A stretch of DNA of 64,000 nucleotides from JAKAWQ01 sp963840545 (GTDB lineage Bacteria; Pseudomonadota; Alphaproteobacteria; Acetobacterales; Acetobacteraceae), in contig CAWIZE010000010.1 in the NCBI GenBank assembly GCA_963840545.1, forward strand, positions 1-64,000, read 5' to 3'. The stretch's first letter is position 1; each line of letters opens with the position of its first letter. Made by a program: the position numbers and the translations under genes. Below, one piece after another: positions 51,844-59,993 of the stretch. The notes below the pieces were generated by a model. That model saw only the letters and a program-made list of their open reading frames with translations, did no database searches and was not told where the DNA came from.

Positions 51844-54315
51844 ATGGCGATTTCCGCGCAACCGCCGACCGCCGGCCATGGGCCCGCCAGCATCACCGCC
51901 TACGGCCCGGCCCGTTCGACGATCGCCGGCGGCGCCCTCACGCCCGATGAGGTACGCAGGACCGACGCCTACTGGGATGCCAGCCTCTATTTGTGCCTCG
52001 GCATGTTGTACCTCAAGGACAACCCCCTGCTCAGGCAGCCGCTCACGCTCGATCATGTGAAGTCGCGGCTGCTCGGCCACTGGGGCTCGGACGCCGGTCA
52101 ATGCTTCACCTACATTCACTTCAATCGGCTGATCAGGAAATACGACCTCAACGCCATCTATATTTCCGGCCCCGGCCACGGAGCGCCGGCGGTCCTCTCC
52201 CAGGCCTATCTCGAAGGCACCTATTCCGAGATATATCCCGACAAAAGCGAAGACCTCGCCGGGATGCAGCGATTCCTCAGGCAGTTCTCCTTTCCCGGCG
52301 GGATCGGCAGCCATGCCACGCCCGAAACGCCCGGCAGCATCCATGAGGGCGGCGAGCTCGGGTACAGCGTTTCGCACGCTTTCGGCACGGTCTTCGACCG
52401 CCCGGACCTCATCACGCTGGTGATGGTGGGCGATGGCGAGTCCGAAACCGGGCCGCTGGCGACAAGCTGGCACAGCAACAAGTTCCTCAACCCGGTCACC
52501 GACGGCGCGGTGCTGCCGGTCCTCCACCTGAACGGCTACAAGATCAACAATCCCACCGTTCTGGCGCGCATCAGCCACGAGGAGCTGGAGGCCCTGTTCG
52601 TCGGCTACGGCTACCAGCCCTACTTCGTCGAGGGCAGCGATCGCGAGAGCATGCACCAGGCCATGGCCGCGACGATGGAGCACTGCGTGCTGGAGATCCG
52701 GAAATTCCAGAGCGAGGCGCGTGGCGCAGGAAAACCCTTCCGCCCGCGTTGGCCGATGATCGTCCTGCGGAGCCCGAAAGGATGGACCGCCCCCCGGGAG
52801 GTCGATGGGCATTATCTCGAGGGGTACTGGCGCGCGCACCAGATTCCCATCACCGATGTCGCCGCCAGCCCGGCTCACCTGGCAATTCTGGAATCGTGGT
52901 TGCGCGGCTACAAGCCGGAGGAGCGCTTCGACGAGCGGGGGCGGCTCATCGCCGAGCTGAAAGAGCTCGCGCCCCAGGGAAACCGGCGCATGAGCGCCAA
53001 TCCGGTGGCCAATGGCGGCCTCCTGCGGCGGCCTCTCGACATGCCTGATTTCCGGGACTCCGCCGTCCGGGTCGAGCAGGTCGGCGGCGCTCTCGCGGGC
53101 AACGTCCCGACCTTGGGCAATTTCCTGCGCGAAGTCATGCGACGGAACATGACGAACTTCCGGGTGTTCGGGCCGGACGAGACGCAGTCCAACCGGCTGG
53201 AGGCGATCTACGAGGTTACCAAGAAGGCCTGGCTGGGAGAGTCCTTCCCCGAGGATGCCGACGGCGGCGAACTGGCGGCCGACGGGCGGGTGATGGAGAT
53301 GCTGAGCGAGCACACCGTCGAGGGCTGGCTGGAAGGTTACCTGCTGAGCGGCCGGCATGGCCTGATCAACAGCTACGAGCCCTTCATTCACGTGGTCGAT
53401 TCGATGTTCAACCAGCACGCGAAGTGGCTCGAGAAGTGCAACATGCTGCCCTGGCGGGCCCGGATCGCCTCGCTCAACCTGCTGATCACCGCGCTGGTCT
53501 GGCGCCAGGACCATAACGGATTTACCCATCAGGACCCCGGCTTTCTCGACGTGGTTGCCAACAAGAGCCCCGAGGTCGTGCGGATCTATCTGCCCCCCGA
53601 CGCCAACTGCCTGCTCTCGGTGGCCGATCATTGCCTGCGCAGCACGAACTACGTCAACGTCATCGTCGCCGACAAGCAGACGCATCTTCAGTATCTCGAT
53701 ATGGACGCCGCCATCGTGCACTGCACCAAGGGGGTGGGCATCTGGAGCTGGGCCAGCAACGATCGGGGAACCGAGCCCGACATCGTGATGGCAAGCTGCG
53801 GGGACGTGCCGACGATGGAGTCCCTGGCGGCAACCGCCCTGCTGCGCGAGCTTTTGCCGGACATAAGAATCCGCTTCGTGAACGTCGTCGATCTCTTCAA
53901 GCTGGTGCCCAACACCGAGCATTCCCACGGGATGACCGATCGTGAGTTCGAGGCGATCTTCACCGCGACGAAGCCGGTGATCTTCAACTTCCATTCCTAT
54001 CCGTGGCTCATCCACCGCTTGACCTACCGGCGGCCCGGACAGCACCATATTCACGTGCGGGGCTACAAGGAGCAGGGAAACATCAATACGCCCCTGGAGC
54101 TGGCCATCCGCAACCAGACGGATCGGTTCAGCCTGGCGATCGACGCGATCGACCGGATGCCGCGCTTCAAGGAAACCGGCTCCGGCGTGCGCGATGCGCT
54201 GCTCGACCGGCAAATCCGCTGCGTCCAGCACGCCCACGAGTACGGCATCGATGCGCCGGACATAAGCGGCTGGAAGTGGCCTCCGGAGCTGGTGTCCGAT
54301 GCCCCGCTGACCTGA
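51844..54315 (+). CDS. xfp: D-xylulose 5-phosphate/D-fructose 6-phosphate phosphoketolase
   Basis: This 823-aa TPP enzyme cleaves xylulose 5-phosphate or fructose 6-phosphate with phosphate to acetyl phosphate and an aldose phosphate. Family blocks are HWGSDAGQCFTYIHFNRLIR, YISGPGHGAPAVLSQAYLEG, GGIGSHATPETPGSIHEGGE, VMVGDGESETGPLATSWHSN (TPP motif), LPVLHLNGYKINNPTVLARI, and further on SYEPFIHVVDSMFNQHAKW and TWRQDHNGFTHQDPG-type residues. The length is normal. AAGGA precedes ATG 51844. It is surrounded by decayed sugar genes yet shows no damage. Confidence 0.95.
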   Translation: MAISAQPPTAGHGPASITAYGPARSTIAGGALTPDEVRRTDAYWDASLYLCLGMLYLKDNPLLRQPLTLDHVKSRLLGHWGSDAGQCFTYIHFNRLIRKYDLNAIYISGPGHGAPAVLSQAYLEGTYSEIYPDKSEDLAGMQRFLRQFSFPGGIGSHATPETPGSIHEGGELGYSVSHAFGTVFDRPDLITLVMVGDGESETGPLATSWHSNKFLNPVTDGAVLPVLHLNGYKINNPTVLARISHEELEALFVGYGYQPYFVEGSDRESMHQAMAATMEHCVLEIRKFQSEARGAGKPFRPRWPMIVLRSPKGWTAPREVDGHYLEGYWRAHQIPITDVAASPAHLAILESWLRGYKPEERFDERGRLIAELKELAPQGNRRMSANPVANGGLLRRPLDMPDFRDSAVRVEQVGGALAGNVPTLGNFLREVMRRNMTNFRVFGPDETQSNRLEAIYEVTKKAWLGESFPEDADGGELAADGRVMEMLSEHTVEGWLEGYLLSGRHGLINSYEPFIHVVDSMFNQHAKWLEKCNMLPWRARIASLNLLITALVWRQDHNGFTHQDPGFLDVVANKSPEVVRIYLPPDANCLLSVADHCLRSTNYVNVIVADKQTHLQYLDMDAAIVHCTKGVGIWSWASNDRGTEPDIVMASCGDVPTMESLAATALLRELLPDIRIRFVNVVDLFKLVPNTEHSHGMTDREFEAIFTATKPVIFNFHSYPWLIHRLTYRRPGQHHIHVRGYKEQGNINTPLELAIRNQTDRFSLAIDAIDRMPRFKETGSGVRDALLDRQIRCVQHAHEYGIDAPDISGWKWPPELVSDAPLT

Positions 54316-54470
54316 ATCGTCAATCCCGGGCATCAGCCTTCGCGATGGGCGCTGCCATGGGGAGCGCCGATCGGCTCCGAGAACCGTGGCCGCCATCGCG
54401 CCGGCAGGGCGGCATCTCCACGATGCCGAAATCGACCAATGGCCGACAGGGAGGCGCAAGGCAATGCGAG

Positions 54471-54960
54471 GCGGCACGCCGTCCTCCGCCCTGGGCTCGA
54501 CGCGGGACAAGCCCGATCTGGCCTATTGCCCGAACATCGTCGCATCACCATCGTCGCATCGCTCAAGGCTCACGGGGTGTCCTGGTTGCTCTATATCGGC
54601 GGCAACGATAGGGCCGATACCGTGCGCATTGTCGGCGCGGAGGCGGCCAGGGAGGGCTACGACCTGCGCGCCATCCACATCCCCAAGACCATCGACAACG
54701 ATCCGATGGAAAGCGACCACGCGCCGGGCTTCCCCTCGGCGGCGGCACGCCGCTCGCGATCAGGCTCGCCGGGACGGTGGAGCTCGCCGGGACGGCGGAG
54801 CTCGCCGGGACGGCGGAGAAACATGCGCATGGCAATGTCCGGCTGTTCGGCACCGGCGCGCTCGCCGATCGTCTCTGCGCGGAGATCAGATCCAAGCTCG
54901 GCATCGCCCACCTGCGCGGCGATAGGTTCGGCTATCTCCAGCGCTCATTTCCGCAAGCAT
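54471..54960 (+). pseudogene. 6-phosphofructokinase (PPi-type) remnant
   Basis: Pieces of a PFK gene lie in different frames. GGTPSSALGSTRDKPDL is in one frame. LLYIGGNDRADTVRIVGAEA and IHIPKTIDNDPMESDHAPGF with PSAA are in the next. HGNVRLFGTGALADRLCAEI and RGDRFGYLQRSFPQ are in a third. The N-terminus, the region between PSAA and HGN, and the C-terminus are absent. An 18-bp tandem repeat x3 (54764-54817) sits exactly at the internal junction. The gene cannot encode an active enzyme. It directly follows phosphoketolase. Confidence 0.75.
54764..54817. repeat. 18-bp tandem repeat x3 at the pfk deletion junction
   Basis: GCTCGCCGGGACGGTGGA followed by two copies of GCTCGCCGGGACGGCGGA. It encodes ELAGTA units in one frame and occupies the point where the PFK middle region is missing. 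Confidence 0.9.
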
Positions 54961-55014
54961 GGATGCGGCCTTCCGGTTGCGCAGCCGCTGGCCCCACCAG
55001 GACATATGGCTGGA

Positions 55015-55310
55015 CCGCGACGCTGCGCGCGGTCCTCGGCCAGCCTGAGCCGGATGCGATGCTGTCCGAAAGAAAGAAGCTTGGCACCGGCGTCCGGAGC
55101 ATTCTCGACACCCAGACTGTCAAGGCCGCCAAGATCCTCGCGAGCGTTCCGGCCGCGATGCAGCCGCGCTACCTGCAAACGCTGACCGCGATCGGTGCGG
55201 AGCAGGATTCCACCGTCGTCCTTCCGAGGCCGATCGATGTCATCGAGCCGTTCCGCGATCTGTTCGGCAAGGCCGGCAAGCCGGCGGGCGGGAGGCCGGG
55301 CTCGGGCCGG
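55015..55310 (+). pseudogene. Band-7/stomatin (SPFH) protein remnant
   Basis: In the frame running to 55352, LRAVLGQPEPDAMLSERKKL followed by GTGVRSILDTQT resembles the middle of an SPFH domain. AAMQPRYLQTLTAIGAEQDS with TVVLPRPIDVIEPFRDLF resembles the conserved stomatin C-terminus. About 60 residues that should separate the two blocks are missing, and the membrane-anchoring N-terminus is replaced by pfk debris. It ends 2 bp before the convergent peroxiredoxin stop. Confidence 0.65.
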
Positions 55311-55311
55311 T

Positions 55312-55974
55312 TCAGTCCCGCGGCTGGGCGACGATCCGCAGATAGGGCTTGACCGTCTTCCACCCGCCCGGGAATTTGGCCCGGGCGGCCTCGTCCGAGA
55401 CCGCGGGGGGAATGATCACGTCCTCGCCGGGGTGCCAGTTCACCGGGGTCGCGACGCCGTGCCTGGCGGTCAGCTGGCACGAATCGAGCAGGCGCAGCAC
55501 CTCGTCGAAGTTGCGCCCGGTGCTCATCGGGTAGGTCAGCGTCGCCTTGATCTTCTTGTCCGGCCCGATCACGAAGACCGAGCGGACGGTGGCGTTGTCC
55601 GCCGCGGTGCGCCCCTCGGCCGCGCCGTGCGCCTCTTCCGGCAGCATGTCATAGAGCTTGGCGACGGCGAGGTCGGTGTCGCCGATCATCGGATAGGTGA
55701 CGGCGTGGCCCTGCGTCTCCTCGATGTCGGCGGCCCAGCGCGCGTGGTTGGCCACCGGATCGACGCTGAGCCCGATGATCTTGGTGTTGCGCTTGCGGAA
55801 CTCCGGCAGCAGGCCGGCCATGGAACCGAGCTCCGTGGTGCAGACCGGCGTGAAGTCCTTGGGATGGCTGAACAGGATGCACCAGCTCGACCCGATCCAG
55901 TCGTGGAAGCGGATCGTTCCCTGGGTCGTCTCGGCGGTGAAGTTCGGCGCCTCCGCATTGATGCGCAGCGACAT
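55312..55974 (-). CDS. 1-Cys peroxiredoxin (Prx6 type)
   Basis: This 220-aa thiol peroxidase reduces H2O2 and organic peroxides. The peroxidatic Cys lies in ILFSHPKDFTPVCTTELGSM. Further family blocks are IIGLSVDPVANHARWAADIE, VTYPMIGDTDLAVAKLYDML, VFVIGPDKKIKATLTYPMST and the long Prx6-type C-terminal domain (PVNWHPGEDVIIPPAVSDEA). The upstream frame is open to 56049, but Met 55974 with a GAGGAG site is the expected start. Confidence 0.93.
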   Translation of the reverse strand: MSLRINAEAPNFTAETTQGTIRFHDWIGSSWCILFSHPKDFTPVCTTELGSMAGLLPEFRKRNTKIIGLSVDPVANHARWAADIEETQGHAVTYPMIGDTDLAVAKLYDMLPEEAHGAAEGRTAADNATVRSVFVIGPDKKIKATLTYPMSTGRNFDEVLRLLDSCQLTARHGVATPVNWHPGEDVIIPPAVSDEAARAKFPGGWKTVKPYLRIVAQPRD

Positions 55975-56102
55975 GGATGTCTCCTCTTGTGGCGTGCAGC
56001 CCCTGTGGACCACGATTGCCCCGACGAGCGGCCCATCGCTCCGCCGCAACGAGAATTTAGACCCCGGATTCCGGCCTTCGGCAAGGGCCGGGTTCCGGCA
56101 CG

Positions 56103-56125
56103 AAAGGGCGCGAAAAAGCGCCTTT
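56103..56125. terminator. Possible hairpin in the spacer between SMP-30 and peroxiredoxin genes
   Basis: AAAGGGCGC and GCGCCTTT pair around a GAAAAA loop with one bulged base. It lies on the 3' side of the SMP-30 gene (minus strand), about 130 nt after its stop. No U-run follows, so a terminator role is tentative. Confidence 0.3.
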
Positions 56126-56254
56126 GGAGGTGGCTCGTCTGAAATAACTATTTGATATTAAAAGAAAACAGAATCAAAACCCGCCGACGGTCCGCCCACT
56201 CTGCCCGGTTTCTCCCCCCCTGGGCGGGCAAAATCGATGCGATTCCAACGCGCT

Positions 56255-57181
56255 TCAGCCCGTTCCCGGGAAGGCGAGCGGGAGGCCCGGCTCGGGCCAG
56301 TCCAGCACCGCGAGCCGGCCCGAACCCGAGAGGGTCGCATAGGCGGTGCGGAGCCCCGGCCCGCCGAAGCAGAGATTGGTGGTCATCGGGTCCGGCAGCA
56401 TTTCCTGGCCCAGCAGCTCCCCATCGGGCGAGACCACGCTGATCGCGCCGCTGACCAGCGTGGCGACGCAGATATTGCCCGAGGCCGCCACGGCGAGGCT
56501 GTCGAAGCGCTGGTAGCCGGAGAGGCCGATGACCAGCCGCCCGCCATGGGGCGAGGGCAGGGGCCGCTTGGCGAGCGTCCCCGGCGCGACGATGTCGAAC
56601 GCCCAGAGCCGCGCGGTCTCGGTCTCGGCGACATAGAGCGTCCGGCCGTCGGGCGAGAGGCCGATGCCGTTCGCCGTCAGCACCGGGTAGGCGATCTCGA
56701 CGATGCGCGAGCCGTCGGCGCGGGCGTAATAGACGCCGCCATGGTCGCGCTCGCGGGCGCGGTTCTTGCCGAGGTCGGTGAAATAGAAGCCGCCCTCGGC
56801 GTCGAAGACGATATCGTTCGGCCCGCGCAGCGCCCGCCCGTTGCAGGACTCGTAGAGCACGCGGACCTCGCCGCTCACCGGGTCGATGCGCTCGATCCGC
56901 CCGCCGCTGTAATCCGCGGGCTGGAAGCTCGGGCGCAGCATCTTCCCGTCGTCGATCCAGGCGAAGCCGCCATTGTTGCAGCAATAGAGCGCGCCGTCCG
57001 GGCCCACGGCGAGGCCGTTCGGCCCGCCGCCGGGGCTCGCGATCACCGTCACCGCGCCGTCCGCCGCGACCCGGCTGACCGTGCCGCGCGCGATCTCCAC
57101 CAGCACCACGGAGCCGTCGGGCATCGCCACCGGGCCCTCGGGAAAGCGCAGCCCCGTGGCAAGGATTTTCGCCTCCGTCAT
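56255..57181 (-). CDS. SMP-30/gluconolactonase-family protein
   Basis: This 308-aa beta-propeller hydrolase of the SMP-30/LRE group has metal-ligand regions visible as GLRFPEGPVAMPDG (Glu), CNGRALRGPNDIVFDAEGGF (Asn) and TANGIGLSPDGRTLYVAETE (Asp). It probably opens a sugar lactone, which fits the sugar-acid genes at 50-52 kb and dgoK. GGAGGGAG precedes ATG 57181. It starts 11 bp after the thiE stop on the same strand. Confidence 0.85.
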   Translation of the reverse strand: MTEAKILATGLRFPEGPVAMPDGSVVLVEIARGTVSRVAADGAVTVIASPGGGPNGLAVGPDGALYCCNNGGFAWIDDGKMLRPSFQPADYSGGRIERIDPVSGEVRVLYESCNGRALRGPNDIVFDAEGGFYFTDLGKNRARERDHGGVYYARADGSRIVEIAYPVLTANGIGLSPDGRTLYVAETETARLWAFDIVAPGTLAKRPLPSPHGGRLVIGLSGYQRFDSLAVAASGNICVATLVSGAISVVSPDGELLGQEMLPDPMTTNLCFGGPGLRTAYATLSGSGRLAVLDWPEPGLPLAFPGTG

Positions 57182-57191
57182 CGCTCCCTCC

Positions 57192-57848
57192 TCACGATCC
57201 CTCGCGCGCCGCCGCGATCGCTGCCCCGATCGCCCGCACGCCGGCGGCCGGGCCCTCGGGATGGTTCCACACCGCGCCGACCACGGCTAGGAAATCGGCC
57301 CCCGCCGCGACCAGCGGGGCGCAGTTCTCCGCCGTGATCCCGCCGATCGCCACACAGGGGATCTCCATCAGCCCTGACCACCAGCTCAGCACCTCCGGGT
57401 CGGCCCGCGTCGGCGCCTCCTTGGTCGCGGTCGGGAAGAAGGCGCCGAAGGCGACATAGTCCGCGCCGTCCTCGCCCGCCTGCATGGCGAGGTCGCGGCT
57501 CGCATGGCAGGTCACGCCGAGCATGCGCCCGGGCCCGAGGATTTTTCGCGCCTCCCGCGCCGCCATGTCGGTCTGGCCGACATGCGCGCCGTCGCAGCCC
57601 ATCGCCACGGCGAGGTCCGGCCGGTCGTTGACGAGGAAGGCGACGCCGCGGGACTGCGCCACGGGGGCGAGCACGGCGATGGCGCGGCGCAGCGCGGCGT
57701 CATCGGCGTCCTTGAGCCGGAGCTGCACCGCCGCGACATCCGCCGCGTCCAGTGCGGCGGCCAGCGGGTCGCGAAAACTCTCCGGCTCGAGCGCGGGCGG
57801 CGTGAGCAGGTAGAGCCGGCAGGCCCCCGCGCCGTCGGCGCCGCTCAC
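57192..57848 (-). CDS. thiE: Thiamine phosphate synthase
   Basis: This 218-aa TIM-barrel enzyme couples hydroxymethylpyrimidine diphosphate to thiazole phosphate. It shows CRLYLLTPPALEPESF, AVQLRLKDADDAALRRAIAV, FLVNDRPDLAVAMGCDGAHV followed by GQTDM, GRMLGVTCHASRDLAMQAGE, GADYVAFGAFFPTATKEAP and IPCVAIGGITAENCAPLVAA. The GTG start overlaps the stop of a truncated aldolase frame (GTGA). No TPP riboswitch pattern was seen upstream. Thiamine diphosphate is needed by the AceE-like and phosphoketolase enzymes in this window. Confidence 0.92.
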   Translation of the reverse strand: MSGADGAGACRLYLLTPPALEPESFRDPLAAALDAADVAAVQLRLKDADDAALRRAIAVLAPVAQSRGVAFLVNDRPDLAVAMGCDGAHVGQTDMAAREARKILGPGRMLGVTCHASRDLAMQAGEDGADYVAFGAFFPTATKEAPTRADPEVLSWWSGLMEIPCVAIGGITAENCAPLVAAGADFLAVVGAVWNHPEGPAAGVRAIGAAIAAAREGS

Positions 57849-57973
57849 GCCTTGCCCTGGTCGATCTCGATCGCCTTGGCGTGCATCAGGATGCGGGCGA
57901 GGTTCGCCCTGCCGGCGGGGGTTTCCCCGTCATCGAAGTCGATGATCGTCTTCACGCGCTCGCTGATGCGCAT
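57845..57973 (-). pseudogene. Class I fructose-bisphosphate aldolase, N-terminal remnant
   Basis: A 42-residue frame begins MRISERVKTIIDFDDGETPA and continues GRANLARILMHAKAIEIDQG. PxGxxANLARILMHxK matches the start of the DhnA/class I aldolase used in Acetobacteraceae, where the next conserved piece is a VDQGFEHG-type strand. Here IDQG is followed immediately by KA and a stop. Nearly the whole barrel is therefore missing. The stop overlaps the thiE GTG, as expected for an original fba-thiE operon. GGAG precedes the ATG. Confidence 0.5.
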
Positions 57974-58136
57974 CGCCCTGCTGCTCCAAATCCTGGTCTG
58001 TCCCAACTCAGTCTCGCCCGGGACTTTGTCTCGCCCGGACTTGTCTCACCCGACTCGTCACCCGGGGCCCGATCGACCGCGGCGCCCGCGCGGGGGAAAA
58101 CGGCGCTGGCGGGCTTGCTCAAAGAGCGCCGAACCT

Positions 58137-58607
58137 CTAGCCGATGCCGCCCATCCTGTCATCCGCCCGCCCCGGGGGCCGCCCCGGGGCCGCCCCGGGG
58201 CCGCCCGGGGCTTGCCGGAGCCAGGCGCCGAGCGCGCGCGCCGCACCCGGCCGCGCCAGGTCGAGCGCCGGCGGGGCGGCGGGAAGGAGGCGCGCGCCGA
58301 GGGACAGGGCGGTGCGCGCAACCGCGGGAAAGGCCGGGCAGAGCGGGTCGAGCACGATCCCCTTGAGGCCGATCCTGAGCCCCTCGAGGGCGCGGCCCGG
58401 GGCGTCGGCGCAATCGAGGAAATCTTCCCCCCGGGTCTGCGCAAACCGTGCCCGCGCCGCTTCCACCAGCGCCTGCCACCAGCCGCAACCCCCATAGAGC
58501 GCGGCGCCGGGGGCCGAGAGCAATGTCGCGGGGAGGCCCGGCGCGAGCGCGGCGCAGGCATCGTCGAGCCCGTGCACGATAACCGCCGGGGTCACCGCCA
58601 GCATCAT
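58137..58607 (-). CDS. Conserved hypothetical protein upstream of the zapA locus
   Basis: This 156-aa protein has no recognised domain. It is alpha/beta-looking with a Trp-rich turn (GAALYGGCGWWQALVEAARA), FLDCADAPGRALEGLRIGLK and LDPLCPAFPAVARTALSL, and resembles small proteins found beside zapA in related genomes. The C-terminal Pro/Gly/Arg tail is encoded by a GC-only repeat (about 58160-58207). It is divergent from the short gene at 58684. Confidence 0.55.
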   Translation of the reverse strand: MMLAVTPAVIVHGLDDACAALAPGLPATLLSAPGAALYGGCGWWQALVEAARARFAQTRGEDFLDCADAPGRALEGLRIGLKGIVLDPLCPAFPAVARTALSLGARLLPAAPPALDLARPGAARALGAWLRQAPGGPGAAPGRPPGRADDRMGGIG

Positions 58608-58683
58608 GCTTGACGTTCAAGCAATTGCGCGCGTTGATTGCAAGCGTGGCGGACAATCGCGGGAGCGGGTGGCGGCGGAGTCG

Positions 58684-58884
58684 ATGATGCCGGAGGGCGC
58701 CGGGCCGGAGAGCGGAGAGGTGGCCGAAGCGGCGGCACGCCTCGAGGCGGCTTTGGAGCGGATCGCCCACCGCGCCGCGGAGGCACTGCCCGGCGCGATG
58801 AAGGATCCGCGCATCGCCGAAGCGGTGACACGGCTCGAGGCGCTGATCGCGACCCTGCGCGGCGCGCTCGCCAAATCCGGTTGA
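58684..58884 (+). CDS. Small coiled-coil protein preceding zapA
   Basis: This short (66-aa) helical protein (AEAAARLEAALERIAHRAAE, AEAVTRLEALIATLRGALAK) sits in the position of the DUF4164-like genes that precede zapA in alphaproteobacteria. The ATG pair at 58684/58687 has GGCGGAG upstream. The frame is also open from 58606. It ends 9 nt before zapA and is presumably co-expressed. Confidence 0.6.
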   Translation: MMPEGAGPESGEVAEAAARLEAALERIAHRAAEALPGAMKDPRIAEAVTRLEALIATLRGALAKSG

Positions 58885-58893
58885 GGGGCTCGC

Positions 58894-59235
58894 ATGGCGG
58901 AAGTGAGCGTGCGTGTGAACGGCTATGTCTACAGCGTCGGCTGCGAGGACGGGCAGGAGGCGCATCTGCAATCGATGGCCGGCGAGGTCGATGCGCGAAT
59001 CTCCAGCATCAAGGCGGTCGGCGCCCAGAGCGGCGAGTCGCGGCTCCTGCTGCTGGCAGCGCTCCTGCTCGCCGACGAGCTTTCCGACATGAAGCTCGCG
59101 AAGCCCCCGGCCGGCAGGGCCGCCCGGGGTGCACCCGCCGCGGCCCCGGCGGGCGGCGATGCGGCGCTGGCGCGGCGGCTCGGGCGGCTGGCAATCCGCG
59201 CCGAGGCGATTGCGGACGCGCTGGAGCGCGCCTAA
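58894..59235 (+). CDS. zapA: Cell division protein ZapA
   Basis: This 113-aa Z-ring-associated protein stabilises FtsZ filaments. The N-terminal ZapA domain has EVSVRVNGYVYSVGCEDGQE followed by HLQSMAGEVDARI and LLLLAALLLADELSD. The C-terminal helix ends with RLGRLAIRAEAIADALERA. The linker is Ala/Gly/Pro-rich. A 6S RNA candidate and the 5-formyl-THF cyclo-ligase gene follow, which is the standard order. Confidence 0.87.
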   Translation: MAEVSVRVNGYVYSVGCEDGQEAHLQSMAGEVDARISSIKAVGAQSGESRLLLLAALLLADELSDMKLAKPPAGRAARGAPAAAPAGGDAALARRLGRLAIRAEAIADALERA

Positions 59236-59242
59236 GTTGGAT

Positions 59243-59385
59243 GATGCGGGGCTGCCCGGCGCGTCAGGCAATTCATCCCCGGGGCCAGTAAGCATCCTCC
59301 AGGGAGCTGGCGCTGTCGCGGTCGTGGCCGCGGTATCCGGCACCCACCTGCAAACGCAGGCCTTGGGAGGGTGAGACGCCAACGG
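59243..59385 (+). ncRNA. ssrS: 6S RNA candidate
   Basis: The 150-bp spacer between zapA and the cyclo-ligase gene is the classical location of 6S RNA, which mimics an open promoter and binds RNA polymerase holoenzyme. Complementary outer segments are suggested by GGGGCTGCCC near the 5' side and GCAGGCC near the 3' side, with a central GC-rich region (GGTCGTGGCCGCGG) and a bulge-like interior. The boundaries are approximate; the call rests mostly on synteny. Confidence 0.6.
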
Positions 59386-59387
59386 CC

Positions 59388-59990
59388 ATGGCGGCTCCGC
59401 ACCCCGATCTCAACGCGTCCGACCTCAAGCGTGCGAAGAAGGCGGCACGGCTCGCCGCGATCGCCCGCCGGGCGGGCGCCGACCCCTCCCTCGGTGAGCG
59501 CCTCGCCGCGCACATGCTCGACCAGGCACCGCCACCCTCCGGCGCCGTCGTCGCCGGATACTGGCCGCTCGGCGAGGAGATCGACATCCGCCCGCTGCTC
59601 GTCGGCCTCATCGCGCGCGGGCACGCGATCGTGCTCCCGGAGACGCCGCGCCGCGGCGCCGAGCTGCGCTTCCGCCGCTGGGCGCCCGGAGACGCGCTGG
59701 TGCGCGAGCGGTTCGGCACGCTCGCTCCATGCGGCGAGCTCATGACCCCCGATTTCATCATCGTCCCGCTCCTCGCCTTCGACCGGGCGGGCAGGCGGCT
59801 CGGCTATGGCGGCGGCTATTACGACCGCACGCTGCGCGCGCTGCCGGCCGCGCGCCGCCTCGGCGCCGCCTTCGCCATCCAGGAGCTCGCCCAGGTGCCC
59901 GCCGGCCCCGACGATGTCCGGCTGCCCGCGGTCGCGACCGAGGCCGGCGTGATCGTCTGCATGCCGGATGGCTGCACGGGCGATCGCTGA
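59388..59990 (+). CDS. 5-formyltetrahydrofolate cyclo-ligase
   Basis: This 200-aa enzyme converts 5-formyl-THF to methenyl-THF using ATP. It has LKRAKKAARLAAIARRAG at the N-terminus, VVAGYWPLGEEIDIRPLL, VLPETPRRGAELRFRRW, IIVPLLAFDRAGRRLGYGGG and the hallmark GYGGGYYDRTL. It follows the 6S RNA candidate directly and ends 3 nt before the next gene. Confidence 0.93.
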   Translation: MAAPHPDLNASDLKRAKKAARLAAIARRAGADPSLGERLAAHMLDQAPPPSGAVVAGYWPLGEEIDIRPLLVGLIARGHAIVLPETPRRGAELRFRRWAPGDALVRERFGTLAPCGELMTPDFIIVPLLAFDRAGRRLGYGGGYYDRTLRALPAARRLGAAFAIQELAQVPAGPDDVRLPAVATEAGVIVCMPDGCTGDR

Positions 59991-59993
59991 GGG

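Noticed and set aside
57849..58136. TPP riboswitch ahead of thiE
   Set aside because: No CTGAGA-containing thi-box pattern was found; the spacer holds the aldolase-like stub and short repeats.
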